A stretch of 30,010 nt of DNA from Pelargonium nanum (lineage: Eukaryota > Streptophyta > Magnoliopsida > Geraniales > Geraniaceae), in assembly GCA_036897485.1 (NCBI GenBank), contig JAYMTF010000801.1:1-30010 (forward strand), read 5' to 3'. The position numbers and the translations under genes are program-made. A model generated the notes under the pieces. The model worked only from the letters and a program-made list of their open reading frames with translations, searched no databases and was not told where the DNA came from. This document shows, one piece after another, positions 9,492 to 19,269 of the stretch. How positions within the stretch are numbered: the first letter of the stretch is position 1; each line of letters starts with the position of its first letter.

Positions 9492-11065
9492 CTGGGAATT
9501 GGATACAAATACTGAGCAGAAAATAGAACCTGAATCCAGATTCCAGAGAGACAGAGTGCGCTGGATTTGAAGCTAAAATGAGCCAACTGATGAGCTTCTC
9601 TTTCTCCACATATAGAAGCAACCAAAGCAGTCTCCTTTGACAAAGTCAAGAACTTTCTGGGAAGGACTATAGGACTTTAAGTATGGATAAATTAATAAAC
9701 AAAAAGTATATGGTTTGACTGGCCAATCCTTACCTCGGATTGTAACTGGCTCTTTCTGTGGAATCAGATCAGGTAACATCCCAGCTGACGTTCTCAATCT
9801 CAACAAACCAAACACATTTGAATTGACAAAAACAACAGCATATTGGCAACAAATAAGATATAAAATGATCATTGGATACACGTATTTGAATTGGTCAAGT
9901 AGCCGTGGCTGTCACTCCAAGTCTCCAACCAGTCACAGTTAGCCACAATCAGTCACCGCCTCACCAGTGCCACACTACCACCACACCCTGCTCTGTTTTT
10001 CAAAGCTTTTAAACATGAGAAACGAGAAAATCTCTATCTTAATACTCATTTTCTAATAATAGTGCACATAAATCATGTCATTTCAATGCCTATGAATAAA
10101 ACTAAACCAATTAGATGGTAATACTATACATACCACAGATGGATCCTTCCTAAATAACATACCCATAATCTAAACTAGGACCTTCCTCCTATATGTGGCA
10201 TGGTTTATTTGTCAGGGGACCATATATGTTGGCCTTACTTTAGCCACTCAGGATCTATGGTGTGTTTTGCTTGACATTCAGACTCAAGCAAAATGTGGTC
10301 AATGCTGAGTAGCAATGCAAGATTCAGTATTTGCAGTAGCAGCCATACGAATGAGAATTGTATGCAATGACTTTACCATGTTTGCACTCAGCTGTTTCCC
10401 TTTTTCTCTCTTTTGACCAGCAAATTTAGCTCTAATTAGGCATTCAAGATATCTTAACTCTTCTGTTTTTTTTTTTTAATTCTACCAAGGTACTGGCATC
10501 AATACTGTATGATGAAGCAGATTACATACCTTCCAAGCAATTTGCACTACAAGAATATCAAAAATATATAAAAAAAAATATTTAAGAATTAAATTATTCC
10601 AGTAAAAGAAGCAAGAGAGCTAAATAACTAAAATAGGAACTCGTATATATTAATGAAAAATGGTACAAGTCATCTAATATTATATGTTCTATCTACAACA
10701 ACCAAGCAAAAAAAAGGACAGACAACTAACAATATCTGTCAAATCTATGCAATATCTGAAAGGTTAGATGTAAGATATACCAGACTATATGAGTTATGCA
10801 AACCATTTGTGACCAGTCCAAACAATTGATCTCTCAACAGATAGCATGCATGTTGCAAGCATCCATAGCGGCGCATCAAAATTATTGCATGAAAGTATCT
10901 TACACCAGTAGAGGAGAAATTCGGCAAAAGAACTCTATCTGAATCAGAAGCCACAACTAATTCTCTCAAGAAAAGAGTGCAAATTTCCACTTCCCTGCCC
11001 AACACTTCAACGTTGCATGATAAGCCAGATATCCAATCATCACTGTCTCCTTAAACGCATCAAAA
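9492..11065. other. GRAS2 promoter and GRAS3 3' flank
   Basis: No gene is seen in about 1.6 kb. The half near GRAS2 holds its first leader exon and promoter, including a TGACG core (9785-9789, in GCTGACGTTC) that resembles the as-1 half site bound by TGA bZIP factors. The rest is AT-rich with poly-A/T runs (for example near 10467 and 10570) and must contain the GRAS3 3' UTR. Short frames at 10745-11005 and 10966-11160 are not supported. Confidence 0.5.
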
Positions 11066-13390
11066 CTATGTGGGTACCCAACAGGAGGAAGCATATAAAA
11101 TCCTGCCCTTCCATCCCTGCAGCATCCAACAACCATCTTCATCAACCACAAATTCATCATGATAAGCCGCCTTCACCTTACCCCTCAATTTCCTCATGAT
11201 CAAGGGGTCTAGGGGAAGCTGCCTGAACCCAGTTCTTGTGTTTAGAACCTGCCATTGCTTGTACGTCTCAGGCCTTTCAACCCTCGCGGAACCCTCACAT
11301 GCAACCACATTTATGATCTCTCGCCCGTAGAACTCTTTCTCATACAGCAATCTCATCGGGTCTTCACGGGGTAAATTAGCATCTAAAATGTCAAATAATG
11401 AAGAGTAGTTGAAAAGTGCCTCTCGGAAGCGCGTGACAAAGAAAGGAGCATTGTAGGATCCATTGACAATAGCATGAACAAACATATCTGGCTTTATGCT
11501 CCTAATTAAGTTCAAAACAGCTGTCCTTGGACTGTTCAGCATAACTGTATCATCAAGCAGGTTCTTGAATCGAAACATACAATTCACAACAGTCACCTCG
11601 CCACGGTTAATTTTGATGTCTTCAAGTTTGATAGTTTCCCATTTTTGTGCTATTGCATTGTACTCAAATGGAACATTAAAGCGCTCACAGTACTTTGCCA
11701 GACGGCGCCCTGTCTCTAGCAATCTTTCCGCTGGTCGAAAACCACGTTGGGGAAGCTCTATGCCTGTAATGCGTAACTTGGGAGGGCCGCCAGGTATCAC
11801 TGCAAGACGAGAGATGAGGGCAGGCCACTGAAACCCATACAAGATACCAAAATCTATAATATGGAGTGAGTTAGCTTTCATAGCTAAATTCAAAATATTA
11901 TTGTTTGCAAAAATATTTGATATCTTCTTGAACGGGCAGGCTGAAATATAAACTTGGTATGCTTTCAACATATCAGCTGCGGATGTTGTTTTTGAAGCCA
12001 AAGCTGTATAGATCTGGGTCCCAGTGCCAGCCAAGCGTGCTTCGAGGGCATCAATGAAGCAATGGGCCAACCTCTGAGACCCATCACCGAAAGGGGAAGA
12101 GTGTTGCCTTATCTGCTTCAGTAGTTCATTAGCAGTCCTGAGATCATCAGCAGAGACAGCTTGTGCGCATAGAATCAATAGAGTCGTCAAATCCACCACT
12201 TCCTTCTTATTACCTTGTTTCTTACTGCGAACCTTTCCATTCTGTTCTAGGGACTTGGTTGCTTTATTCTCCAACACATACTTGGTTTCTCCATTCTCCA
12301 GCACGTATTTAGTTGGTTGATACTTAGAGGCTTCCTCAACAGCACAAGAGCGAGGAATTTCTCTCCCCCTAGCATGGATATTACAAAGCAACACCCTATC
12401 AAACATCTCCGATAACTCACTCTCGTTCACAAAAACCGCCGACTGCTTGCTGCTCCTTTCATCTTCTAAATCGCTATCCTCCCTCTCACGATTTTTCTTT
12501 CCACTCAACCAATTAGGTGAATAGTGCATATCATCCTTTTCTACCTTGACCATTGTCTTTGGAACCTTGTCCCTCAACTCTGTTGAAAATGTGTAGTTCT
12601 CCAAATCAATAATCAGTTGATTACCTTTAGGAAGGAACTTACTAGCTTCCTCAACCCCTCTCTTGAACTGCAACACTGACTCATTGTCGCTAAATAAGTT
12701 GGGAACGTGAAACTCACTAGAAGAAGAGCCTACGAGTCCTTTACTAGTGAAGCCGTTGGCTGCAGCAAACCCTGAGCCTGAAGTGGACAACGGTTGGGCC
12801 TGGAAAACAAAGTTCTCAGGAAGTGGGGAACGTAGTAGAGAAGGTCTGTGCTCTCCAAAATCACCAAACCATCGATTACCGCCTGAATGACTAGTAATTG
12901 TACTAAGACTGCTACTACTTCCACAATCACTACTACATCCAGAATCCTCAGGGCTCTGAATATTATGATAAACAAAAGGAGCATGTTGCTGCACAGAAGG
13001 AGAATACTTCTCACCGATAGCTTCATATAACGATTTCTCAGCCGCTTGAAGAGCCAAAGCATCATGAAACATGCAGGGCTTATCCTCCAAGTCCTCCTCC
13101 ATAAGTATATGGTTTATGTACTTGAGAACACCATCCCCAAACTCACCATCATCAGAGTGAGAGTCTCCACCCTCCAGACTCACACACTGCGAAGAACAAC
13201 TAGGATCCAGATCCGAAGAACGAAAATTATTATCCATGAAGCTAAGATTCACAGAAGGATCATCAAACCTAAACCCATTTTCTAGATTCTGGCACTGATC
13301 ATAACCAGGATTAACAATTTCACCCCCAAAATTGAAATCACTACAGGAATCTGTGAATCCATTCAAGTGATTATCCATGATCTCTCCCAT
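11066..13390 (-). CDS. GRAS3: GRAS-family transcription regulator, SCL14-like (LISCL)
   Basis: This is a 774-aa intronless frame from ATG at 13390; a second good start (MDNHLNGF) lies four codons later at 13378 and matches GRAS2's start better. Motifs: VLKYINHILMEEDLEDKPCM at 88-107 with HDALALQAAEKSLYEA; ESVLQFKRGVEEASKFLPKG at 237-256; SELSEMFDRVLLC at 324-336; basic VRSKKQGNKK at 387-396. The GRAS domain is about 397-773, with LHRI (ILCAQAVSADDLRTANELLK), the VHIID motif as LHIIDFG at 509-515, GIELPQRGFRPAE, the PFYRE region and SAW end (WMLQGWKGRILYASSCWVP). It is the most canonical SCL14-type member here and has an unusual nine-residue tandem repeat at 362-379. Upstream are a probable leader intron and an ACGT-core cluster, consistent with stress/ABA regulation (inferred). 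Confidence 0.95.
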   Translation of the reverse strand: MGEIMDNHLNGFTDSCSDFNFGGEIVNPGYDQCQNLENGFRFDDPSVNLSFMDNNFRSSDLDPSCSSQCVSLEGGDSHSDDGEFGDGVLKYINHILMEEDLEDKPCMFHDALALQAAEKSLYEAIGEKYSPSVQQHAPFVYHNIQSPEDSGCSSDCGSSSSLSTITSHSGGNRWFGDFGEHRPSLLRSPLPENFVFQAQPLSTSGSGFAAANGFTSKGLVGSSSSEFHVPNLFSDNESVLQFKRGVEEASKFLPKGNQLIIDLENYTFSTELRDKVPKTMVKVEKDDMHYSPNWLSGKKNREREDSDLEDERSSKQSAVFVNESELSEMFDRVLLCNIHARGREIPRSCAVEEASKYQPTKYVLENGETKYVLENKATKSLEQNGKVRSKKQGNKKEVVDLTTLLILCAQAVSADDLRTANELLKQIRQHSSPFGDGSQRLAHCFIDALEARLAGTGTQIYTALASKTTSAADMLKAYQVYISACPFKKISNIFANNNILNLAMKANSLHIIDFGILYGFQWPALISRLAVIPGGPPKLRITGIELPQRGFRPAERLLETGRRLAKYCERFNVPFEYNAIAQKWETIKLEDIKINRGEVTVVNCMFRFKNLLDDTVMLNSPRTAVLNLIRSIKPDMFVHAIVNGSYNAPFFVTRFREALFNYSSLFDILDANLPREDPMRLLYEKEFYGREIINVVACEGSARVERPETYKQWQVLNTRTGFRQLPLDPLIMRKLRGKVKAAYHDEFVVDEDGCWMLQGWKGRILYASSCWVPT
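12254..12307 (-). repeat. 27-bp in-frame tandem duplication inside GRAS3
   Basis: Residues 362-379 read YVLENGETK then YVLENKATK: two adjacent nine-residue units in the disordered linker before the GRAS domain. The two DNA copies differ at several positions, so the duplication is not brand new. GRAS1 and GRAS2 show no such unit. Confidence 0.75.
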
Positions 13391-13393
13391 AAC

Positions 13394-13641
13394 CTTATAA
13401 CAAAATTGAAACAGTTAATAAATCAGGTACAAAAGCAAAAAAGAAAAACAGAACCATTTGAACACATAATTAAAATACCTCAAAATAAAATCAAGTGAAA
13501 GAGACAAGTAATGGCTTAAAATATGAAGTTCGGAATCAATATAAAAAGTTCAAAATAATCCGAAAATAGCCATTGTTGCAACAGATTAAAACATTAGATA
13601 TTTGCCGGAATAAAAAAAGATCCTGAATAAAAAAAAAGTAC
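13394..13641 (-). other. Predicted 5' leader intron of GRAS3
   Basis: On the minus strand the leader exon ends CTATCTTCTTCAG|GTACTT (intron base 1 at 13641). A long pyrimidine-rich stretch ends in GTTATAAG at 13394, three bases before the ATG. Size and position (about 250 bp, just upstream of the start) parallel the GRAS2 leader intron. The transcription start would be around 13700-13720. Confidence 0.5.
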
Positions 13642-13813
13642 CTGAAGAAGATAGAACTAGAAACCCTAGAAATTTCGGAGAGAAGCTAAAGATTTGTGTA
13701 GTGCGCGTTAATGGTTACTTGTCGAACTTTTTTTATTTTCACTGCTCTTTAACGATCTTATCTTTCCCTCCATTTCACATTACCGCTGTAACGTCCTCCT
13801 TTCTCGCAGACTG

Positions 13814-14009
13814 ACGTGGCGCTTCGTTATTGGATGAGGACCGTAGAAGTCACCGTAGGCAAGTCAACTATTGGGTCTTTGCGGTGGTCCCTGCCTACGT
13901 GTCAAACGTGGAGGAGAAGTTTTTTATGTGGGACCATGACATGACATGGTACCGCGTAATTTGGGACTGGATTTTCTGTCGTCCTCACCCAATCACATGA
14001 TGTCACGTG
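13814..14009. promoter_or_regulatory. ACGT-core (ABRE/G-box) cluster upstream of GRAS3
   Basis: Four ACGT cores lie within about 200 bp: TGACGTGGC (13812-13820), CTACGTGTC (13895-13903), AACGTGG (13905-13911) and CACGTG in TGTCACGTGC (14004-14009). ACGTGGC/ACGTGTC fit the ABA-response element, and TGACG is the TGA-factor core. The patch is also more GC-rich than its surroundings. It is about 100-300 bp upstream of the predicted GRAS3 transcription start. Confidence 0.5.
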
Positions 14010-14040
14010 CACCGGGTGGGCCATAGTGCCGCCACTCTAG

Positions 14041-15384
14041 CTGTGGTAAACAGTTGGATCGGCTCGGTTCGAATTTCGGATTGAAACATGATATATGATT
14101 CAATGATATATTTAGATTGGATTAGATGAAATTTAAATTAGTAATGTAAAATGATCTTATTTGTATGATATGATCTGAAAGTCGGTAGAAGTATAGCTGA
14201 GAGCACAAGGATAAGCCGTTAGCACAAGGAATCGATAAGAGCACAACTTCGCGACGAGGGCGCTCATGGATTGAGTGGAGGAGAATGTTACGTTCCGAAA
14301 ATATAAGATTCTACTAAGCGCCTTATAAGTAGTTTTCGCCATGTGGCGTGCTACTACACTTGCGATTCAGATGCTAAATAATGCTCTTCGATTGTGAATG
14401 TAGTACCTTGTCTGTCTTAATTTGTGTTTATTGCGTTTGACGTCCATGAATAAAATTGAAACGCAGCACAAGACCGGTTCTCTCGGTCTGTATTAAAAAA
14501 TTGGTTGACTCGCATTTCAACCCCGGAGACGAATTTTTAGTCTTTTGGGTCAGCTCACGTCTCTTCTTCTTCAACATAAAATCTCCATTTCTTGTTTTTA
14601 CAACTATGTCTTCTTTTTCAGCACACTGTAACTTCTAATTTGTAGTTACAAATGTGTTAGTTTTCCTGAAGTAGCTAAAGCCGCCAGTTACATTTTTCAA
14701 ATCTATGGACTTGTCTTCTTTGACGTTTAGCTTTGAATTTAATGTCATTTTGTTGGCATTAATACGAGTAAACAACAGAACAGAAGCTATTAGGTCTAAT
14801 AATTCATTAGAGGTGGCAATTCCGATACGAATCGAGCTTGCTCGGGTTGGTAAACTCTAACCCAAATTTCGAAAGCTTTGAATTTAATGTCATTTTGTTC
14901 GCATCAATACGAGTAAACAACAGAACAGAAGCTATTAGGTCTAATAATTCATTAGAGGTGGCAATTCCGATACGAATCGAGCTTGCTCGGGGGTTGGTAA
15001 ACTCTAACCCAAATTTCGAAACGAAGAGACTTCAAGTCAAAATTTTATTAGATAAATCTGACTTAAAATTACAATGCATGAGCTCTTAAATATACAAGTT
15101 TTCATGTCACAATCACTGATACACAATAATCAACTTTTAGAAAGAAAAAAAAAATGTAGTACATGTAAAGACCATACAACAACACCATCTTTGGTGCCCA
15201 TTAATCCTTCCTACAAGCAAAGCTCTTATTCTGTAAGCAATTTAATTTACAAAGTTACATAAAACCTCCTATGTCTTCCCTGTTCATTACTTTTTACAGT
15301 CATAACAGAGTATCACAATTAACTAACATTTTCACAATTAATCTAAAGTTTCGTCGTCATCATCATCTACCAACCCAGATCTTC
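14041..15384. other. Intergenic between GRAS3 promoter and TRFL 3' end
   Basis: No gene is seen. It holds the far promoter of GRAS3, a 145-bp tandem duplication (14729-15020) and, from about 15384 downwards, the TRFL 3' UTR. Short frames at 14157-14342, 14456-14638 and 14838-15262 are repeat-derived or random. Confidence 0.5.
14729..15020. repeat. 145-bp direct tandem duplication
   Basis: Unit 1 (14729-14873) and unit 2 (14874-15020) both begin AGCTTTGAATTTAATGTCAT and end CCAAATTTCGAA. By eye they differ at only a few positions (TTGGCATTAATACG versus TTCGCATCAATACG, and two extra G in unit 2 before GTTGG). Each unit ends with a segment containing GAGGTGGCAATTCCGATACG, which is dispersed-repeat-like. 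Near identity implies a recent event. Confidence 0.85.
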
Positions 15385-18300
15385 TCAGAGAAGAAGGCAA
15401 GCCTCTTGCTGTTGCTTGGCTTGCTGCTTGGACCAGTATGCGTGGGCCGCTAAGACCCTGTCCAGGAGCTCCTGCGGGACAGGCTCTCCCCTCCTTTGTT
15501 GAGGGGATATTCTCGCCGTGTGCACCAGAGTTTTCCACTTATCCTGCACATCTCCAATTTCACACTTTATAATCAAACCCACTTCATCATACTATTAATA
15601 ACCATTCATTTCTATAAATAAAATACTAAGAACAATTGGAAGATTCATTTAGCTATATACAATCGCATATAAAAATTATAGTTGTCAAAGGGACAGCAAG
15701 AAAAGTAGGCCATGTGAGTCTAAAAGGAGAAGAATGAGGAATCCAAGTACGCGAGAGGTTATATAATACCCCTCCGTTCCAAAATGAGTGTCCTTTTTGT
15801 CTTGCATTTTGGTCCCCAATAGGGTGTCCTCTTTCCCTTTTAAGTTGTTAGTTATATATGAAATAACAATAGTATCCTTATAATAATAAGCTAGTTAGTA
15901 TCCATGGAGTATGTTACAACACATATCCTTGGGGTTTGGGGATACAAGAGGGAACTAAAAACACTAACTAACTCCTCAATAATTTTTCTCAAGATATCCA
16001 AGACACTCATTTTGGGACGGAGTGTTCAAGAGATTCCTAGTGCGATACATGTTTAACAGAGAAAGCTATAAAGATTAAAGACTGATCATATACCCTACTA
16101 CTGTTTTGTAGATTAACACATCAGACAATCTCAGCAAAGTAACCTACACAACTAATTTTGCATGTACTTAATGGTGAGGACAGAGGAATTAAACAATTAC
16201 TGAAATGAGAGTCTATACCACAGACAACAACTAAAAACAGACTTTACAACAACCGAAAATAAGGCAAATGGACTCTTTACCTTCAAATCCACATAAGTTC
16301 GGTGGTTTGCATTATCAAAAGCTCGCAGTTTAACATCACGCCACCTGAAGATTAACACAGACATTAAATTAGATCACATCTTGTACATATCCAAACAATA
16401 GAACAGAAGGGTGAGGGATGAAAAATGACAGCCAGTGGGTTGGCCATCAGCCAGATTTCAAATGAAGTAGAAATAAATGGACCAATTCAAATCTCAGCAA
16501 AGATCAAGTTGGATGTAGTACTAGGTCCCCGTGTTTTCGTATGATCAGATATACCTTCCAGTTCCAAGCTTCTCAACCGCATGAACCAGTGCTTCCACTT
16601 CAGTAACAGAGAAAGGTCGACGAATTCGGCGCTGAGCAAGCTCAGATCGCTTGGATTTATGGTGTGTAGGAACCATAGCTAGGGCCTCCACACTCATTGC
16701 AGGTACAGCGACCAATGCTTTAGAGTCAGCTGTGTTTTTGTCAATTGATGACTCATCCGAAGATGGTGCAGAATCATGATCACTTTCATTTTCGACAAAG
16801 TTGTCTAAATTGGCTACATGCAGCTCAGGTGAGGTGTCAGTAGTCTCTTGATGAACTAAAACTGATTCAGGCGGATACCTGTAAGAGAGAGAGATTAGCT
16901 TCAGCTAAGCTGTAATTAGTAGGAATGAAGTCATATTATCCGCCAAAAGAATACCATAACAATTTCAAAAATATAAATTAAAATTCCAGAGTGAAGGGTT
17001 TCCAGAGTTTGCTAAATAGGTTTCACGAGTGCATGACATATCCCATTGTCAGCAAATCATAAAAAGTATGAGATAGATTTTGCAAAGAAAAAACAAAAGC
17101 AAGAGACAGTACATAAATATTTCAACTAATAAGATTATAACTTCTTATCTTATAATGCATATGAACATACCTAGTTAGTGGCTGAGGTATACCAGAAGGA
17201 ATACGAAAGGAAGGGTCTTCAGGGCATAACCGAGGGGATACTTGTGATGGGGTAGGCTCCAGGGTAAAACCTAAACCTTCTAGATGATTATCACGAGAAA
17301 TTCCTGTCTGCTTTAATGTTTTGTGATCATCCCTAACCTTCTTCCCCTGAAGAAGTACACCAACATGTAATCCACCGCCAAGTATAGCAGTCACTGCCTC
17401 CATAACTGTCCTCTGCAGAGCAAGCAGACAGTGGGTCAGAGCTACCTCTCACAGACAGCCAAGAATAATATGGAGAAACTGTTATGAGCAGAAAGTTACA
17501 TGGCTAAATGATGCATGTATTGAAAATCAGAGCCAAGGATATTCATACCTTCAATGAACCAACAGTTGCAGTTTCAGGAATCTCAATGAAGAGCTCCGGC
17601 ACCCTGATTGATTGGATCCTAAGCTTCACTGGGTAAGAGAAAAGACAGCTTCATATAAGAACCTCTTTGAATGTCAGACATCAATAAATTCTAAAAGATT
17701 ACAATGAATTGCTCCATCAAAGACTCATACGGTGAGAATCCCTAGATTGGAATGATGAGAGTTGACGTGCTACTGAAGACGGCGTCCCAGTGGCTGCACA
17801 GTAATATAGGATTATTTAGCGAGACAGCAATATAGATAAATCAGAAATAAATGGAGGGAAGAAAATGACCTGCATGCATCTTCAAGGCTGAACCAGAAGC
17901 ATCTCTATTGATGACCTTCTCAAGTGGATGAGAAATGCCATCATTACCAGCACCACCACTGGAATTTGAAACAGAGCTACGGTAAAAGATCTTCCTCTTC
18001 TTCAAAGGATAATTCTTTTGTGATCTTTGACGCTTATAACAGTTTTTCCTATTGCCGTAAACAGATTTCGATTCCCCGTCTGAAAACACAGTAATAGTTT
18101 TCATCTAAGAGATTAGATGGCTGAATCCAATAACAGAATAAATTATAAATTTATCAAAAGGGAGAGGCCCACTGCGTAAAATTGCCACTTACCAGTATTT
18201 TGAAGTTCCCCGTCCTTCAACTTTGGAGCTACTTTCCAATATCTAGATGCCAATAACTTCCTAATCCTTCGATCTCCAATACGTGAAGATGGCCTACCGA

Positions 18301-19269
18301 ACCTCCTAATGGGGCTAGGGCGAGTACATCCTTTGGTGGTGCTAGGGTGAGTACACCCAGAAGAGTTTTCGTCATCATCAATACTAACTATTTTTACATC
18401 ATCCCTACTAAGGGTATAAGAACCCGGAAGAATATGATCCTTGCACAAAGGCTCCTTGGCACTACTACTGTCTAAACTAACCTGTACAGAAGGTTTACCA
18501 TCCCAGGCTACTGGATTCTCTAAACTGCACATATCAGCTCTGGCACCAATAGGCACCCTCCCTGTATTATGCAATTCATCTTTTATTTGTATTTTAATTT
18601 CAGTCTCCACTTTACAATCACCAGTACCCCTGAACCCCGACAAGCTTGCCTCTTCTTTGCTACCAATCGTTTCATTTGTGCTTCTATCACTCTCCAGCGT
18701 CCCAGCACCAAGTGCCTCTGAACAATTAGAATTTGTTATCACATAGGTAAGCCCAGAATGGGCATCATTTTGAGAATGCTGTGATTCCTTGGAATCATAA
18801 TTTTGATCCTGGGCTTGCGAAACAAGCTCAGAAGCAAAACATTTCATATCACTACTCCCTTGATCATAAGGTTCTATTTTCAATGGTTTCCCTTCGTCCT
18901 GAACTTCTTTTTTCACTGTATTTTCAACGATTTTGCACTGATCTTTATCTGTTGATGTATTACTAGAAATGGGAGAGCTTGCACTTTCAAGCAAGAGCTT
19001 GCCAGCTACAGTGGCAAGTAAGTCAAATGCACACATTTGATCGTCTTCAACTTTCTTTGAAGATGAGCTCCTCCGCTAAAAAAAACAACAAAACATTGAT
19101 CATGTAAGTGTTGTGGACCAGTGATAAGTACAGGAAGAACTTGTAACATTCAACAACATATATTATAGGGTTGTTAGAGTATACTTACCCTAGCTGATCT
19201 AGCAGCTCGTGGTATGACAAGCATCTGATAGCCATTAAATCCATAGTCTAACCTCCTTTGCAACACCAT
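15385..19269 (-). CDS. Telomere-repeat-binding protein, TRP1/TRFL (Myb telobox) family
   Basis: Nine coding exons: 19189-19269, 18193-19075, 17870-18079, 17731-17793, 17549-17628, 17171-17412, 16555-16878, 16281-16344, 15385-15543 (2106 nt, 701 aa). All introns are GT-AG and in phase. The start MVLQRRLDYGFNGYQ and the CAFDLLATVAGKLL segment are family landmarks. A basic nuclear signal (KRQRSQ..LKKRK) lies at 337-351. A ubiquitin-like fold spans about 413-485 (VPELFIEIPETATVGSLK, then TVMEAVTAILGGGLHVGVLL). The C-terminal single Myb/SANT domain is about 603-660 (RRIRRPF; VDLKDKWKTL at 646-655) with the plant extension ISPQQRRGEPVPQELL. The VDLKDKWK helix is the telobox signature that reads TTTAGGG repeats. 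Members bind double-stranded telomeric DNA in the nucleus, and some act as transcription regulators. Length fits the family (about 630-700 aa). The last intron (15544-16280) carries a MITE; a long leader intron precedes the ATG. Confidence 0.93.
15769..16023. mobile_element. Stowaway-like MITE (copy 2), in the last TRFL intron
   Basis: The element begins CCCTCCGTTCCAAAATGAGT after TA at 15767-15768 and ends GACACTCATTTTGGGACGGA near 16021. These are inverted copies of the same terminus seen in copies 1, 3 and 4. Its interior (TGGTCCCCAATAGGGTGTCC and onwards) differs from copies 3/4, so it is a diverged subfamily or rearranged member. It lies wholly inside intron 15544-16280 and leaves both splice sites intact. 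Confidence 0.75.

Noticed and set aside
15338..15538. Minus-strand frame ending in DDDDDETLD over the last TRFL exon
   Set aside because: It is a shadow frame. The true frame carries the conserved ISPQQRRGEPVPQELL sequence and stops at 15385.
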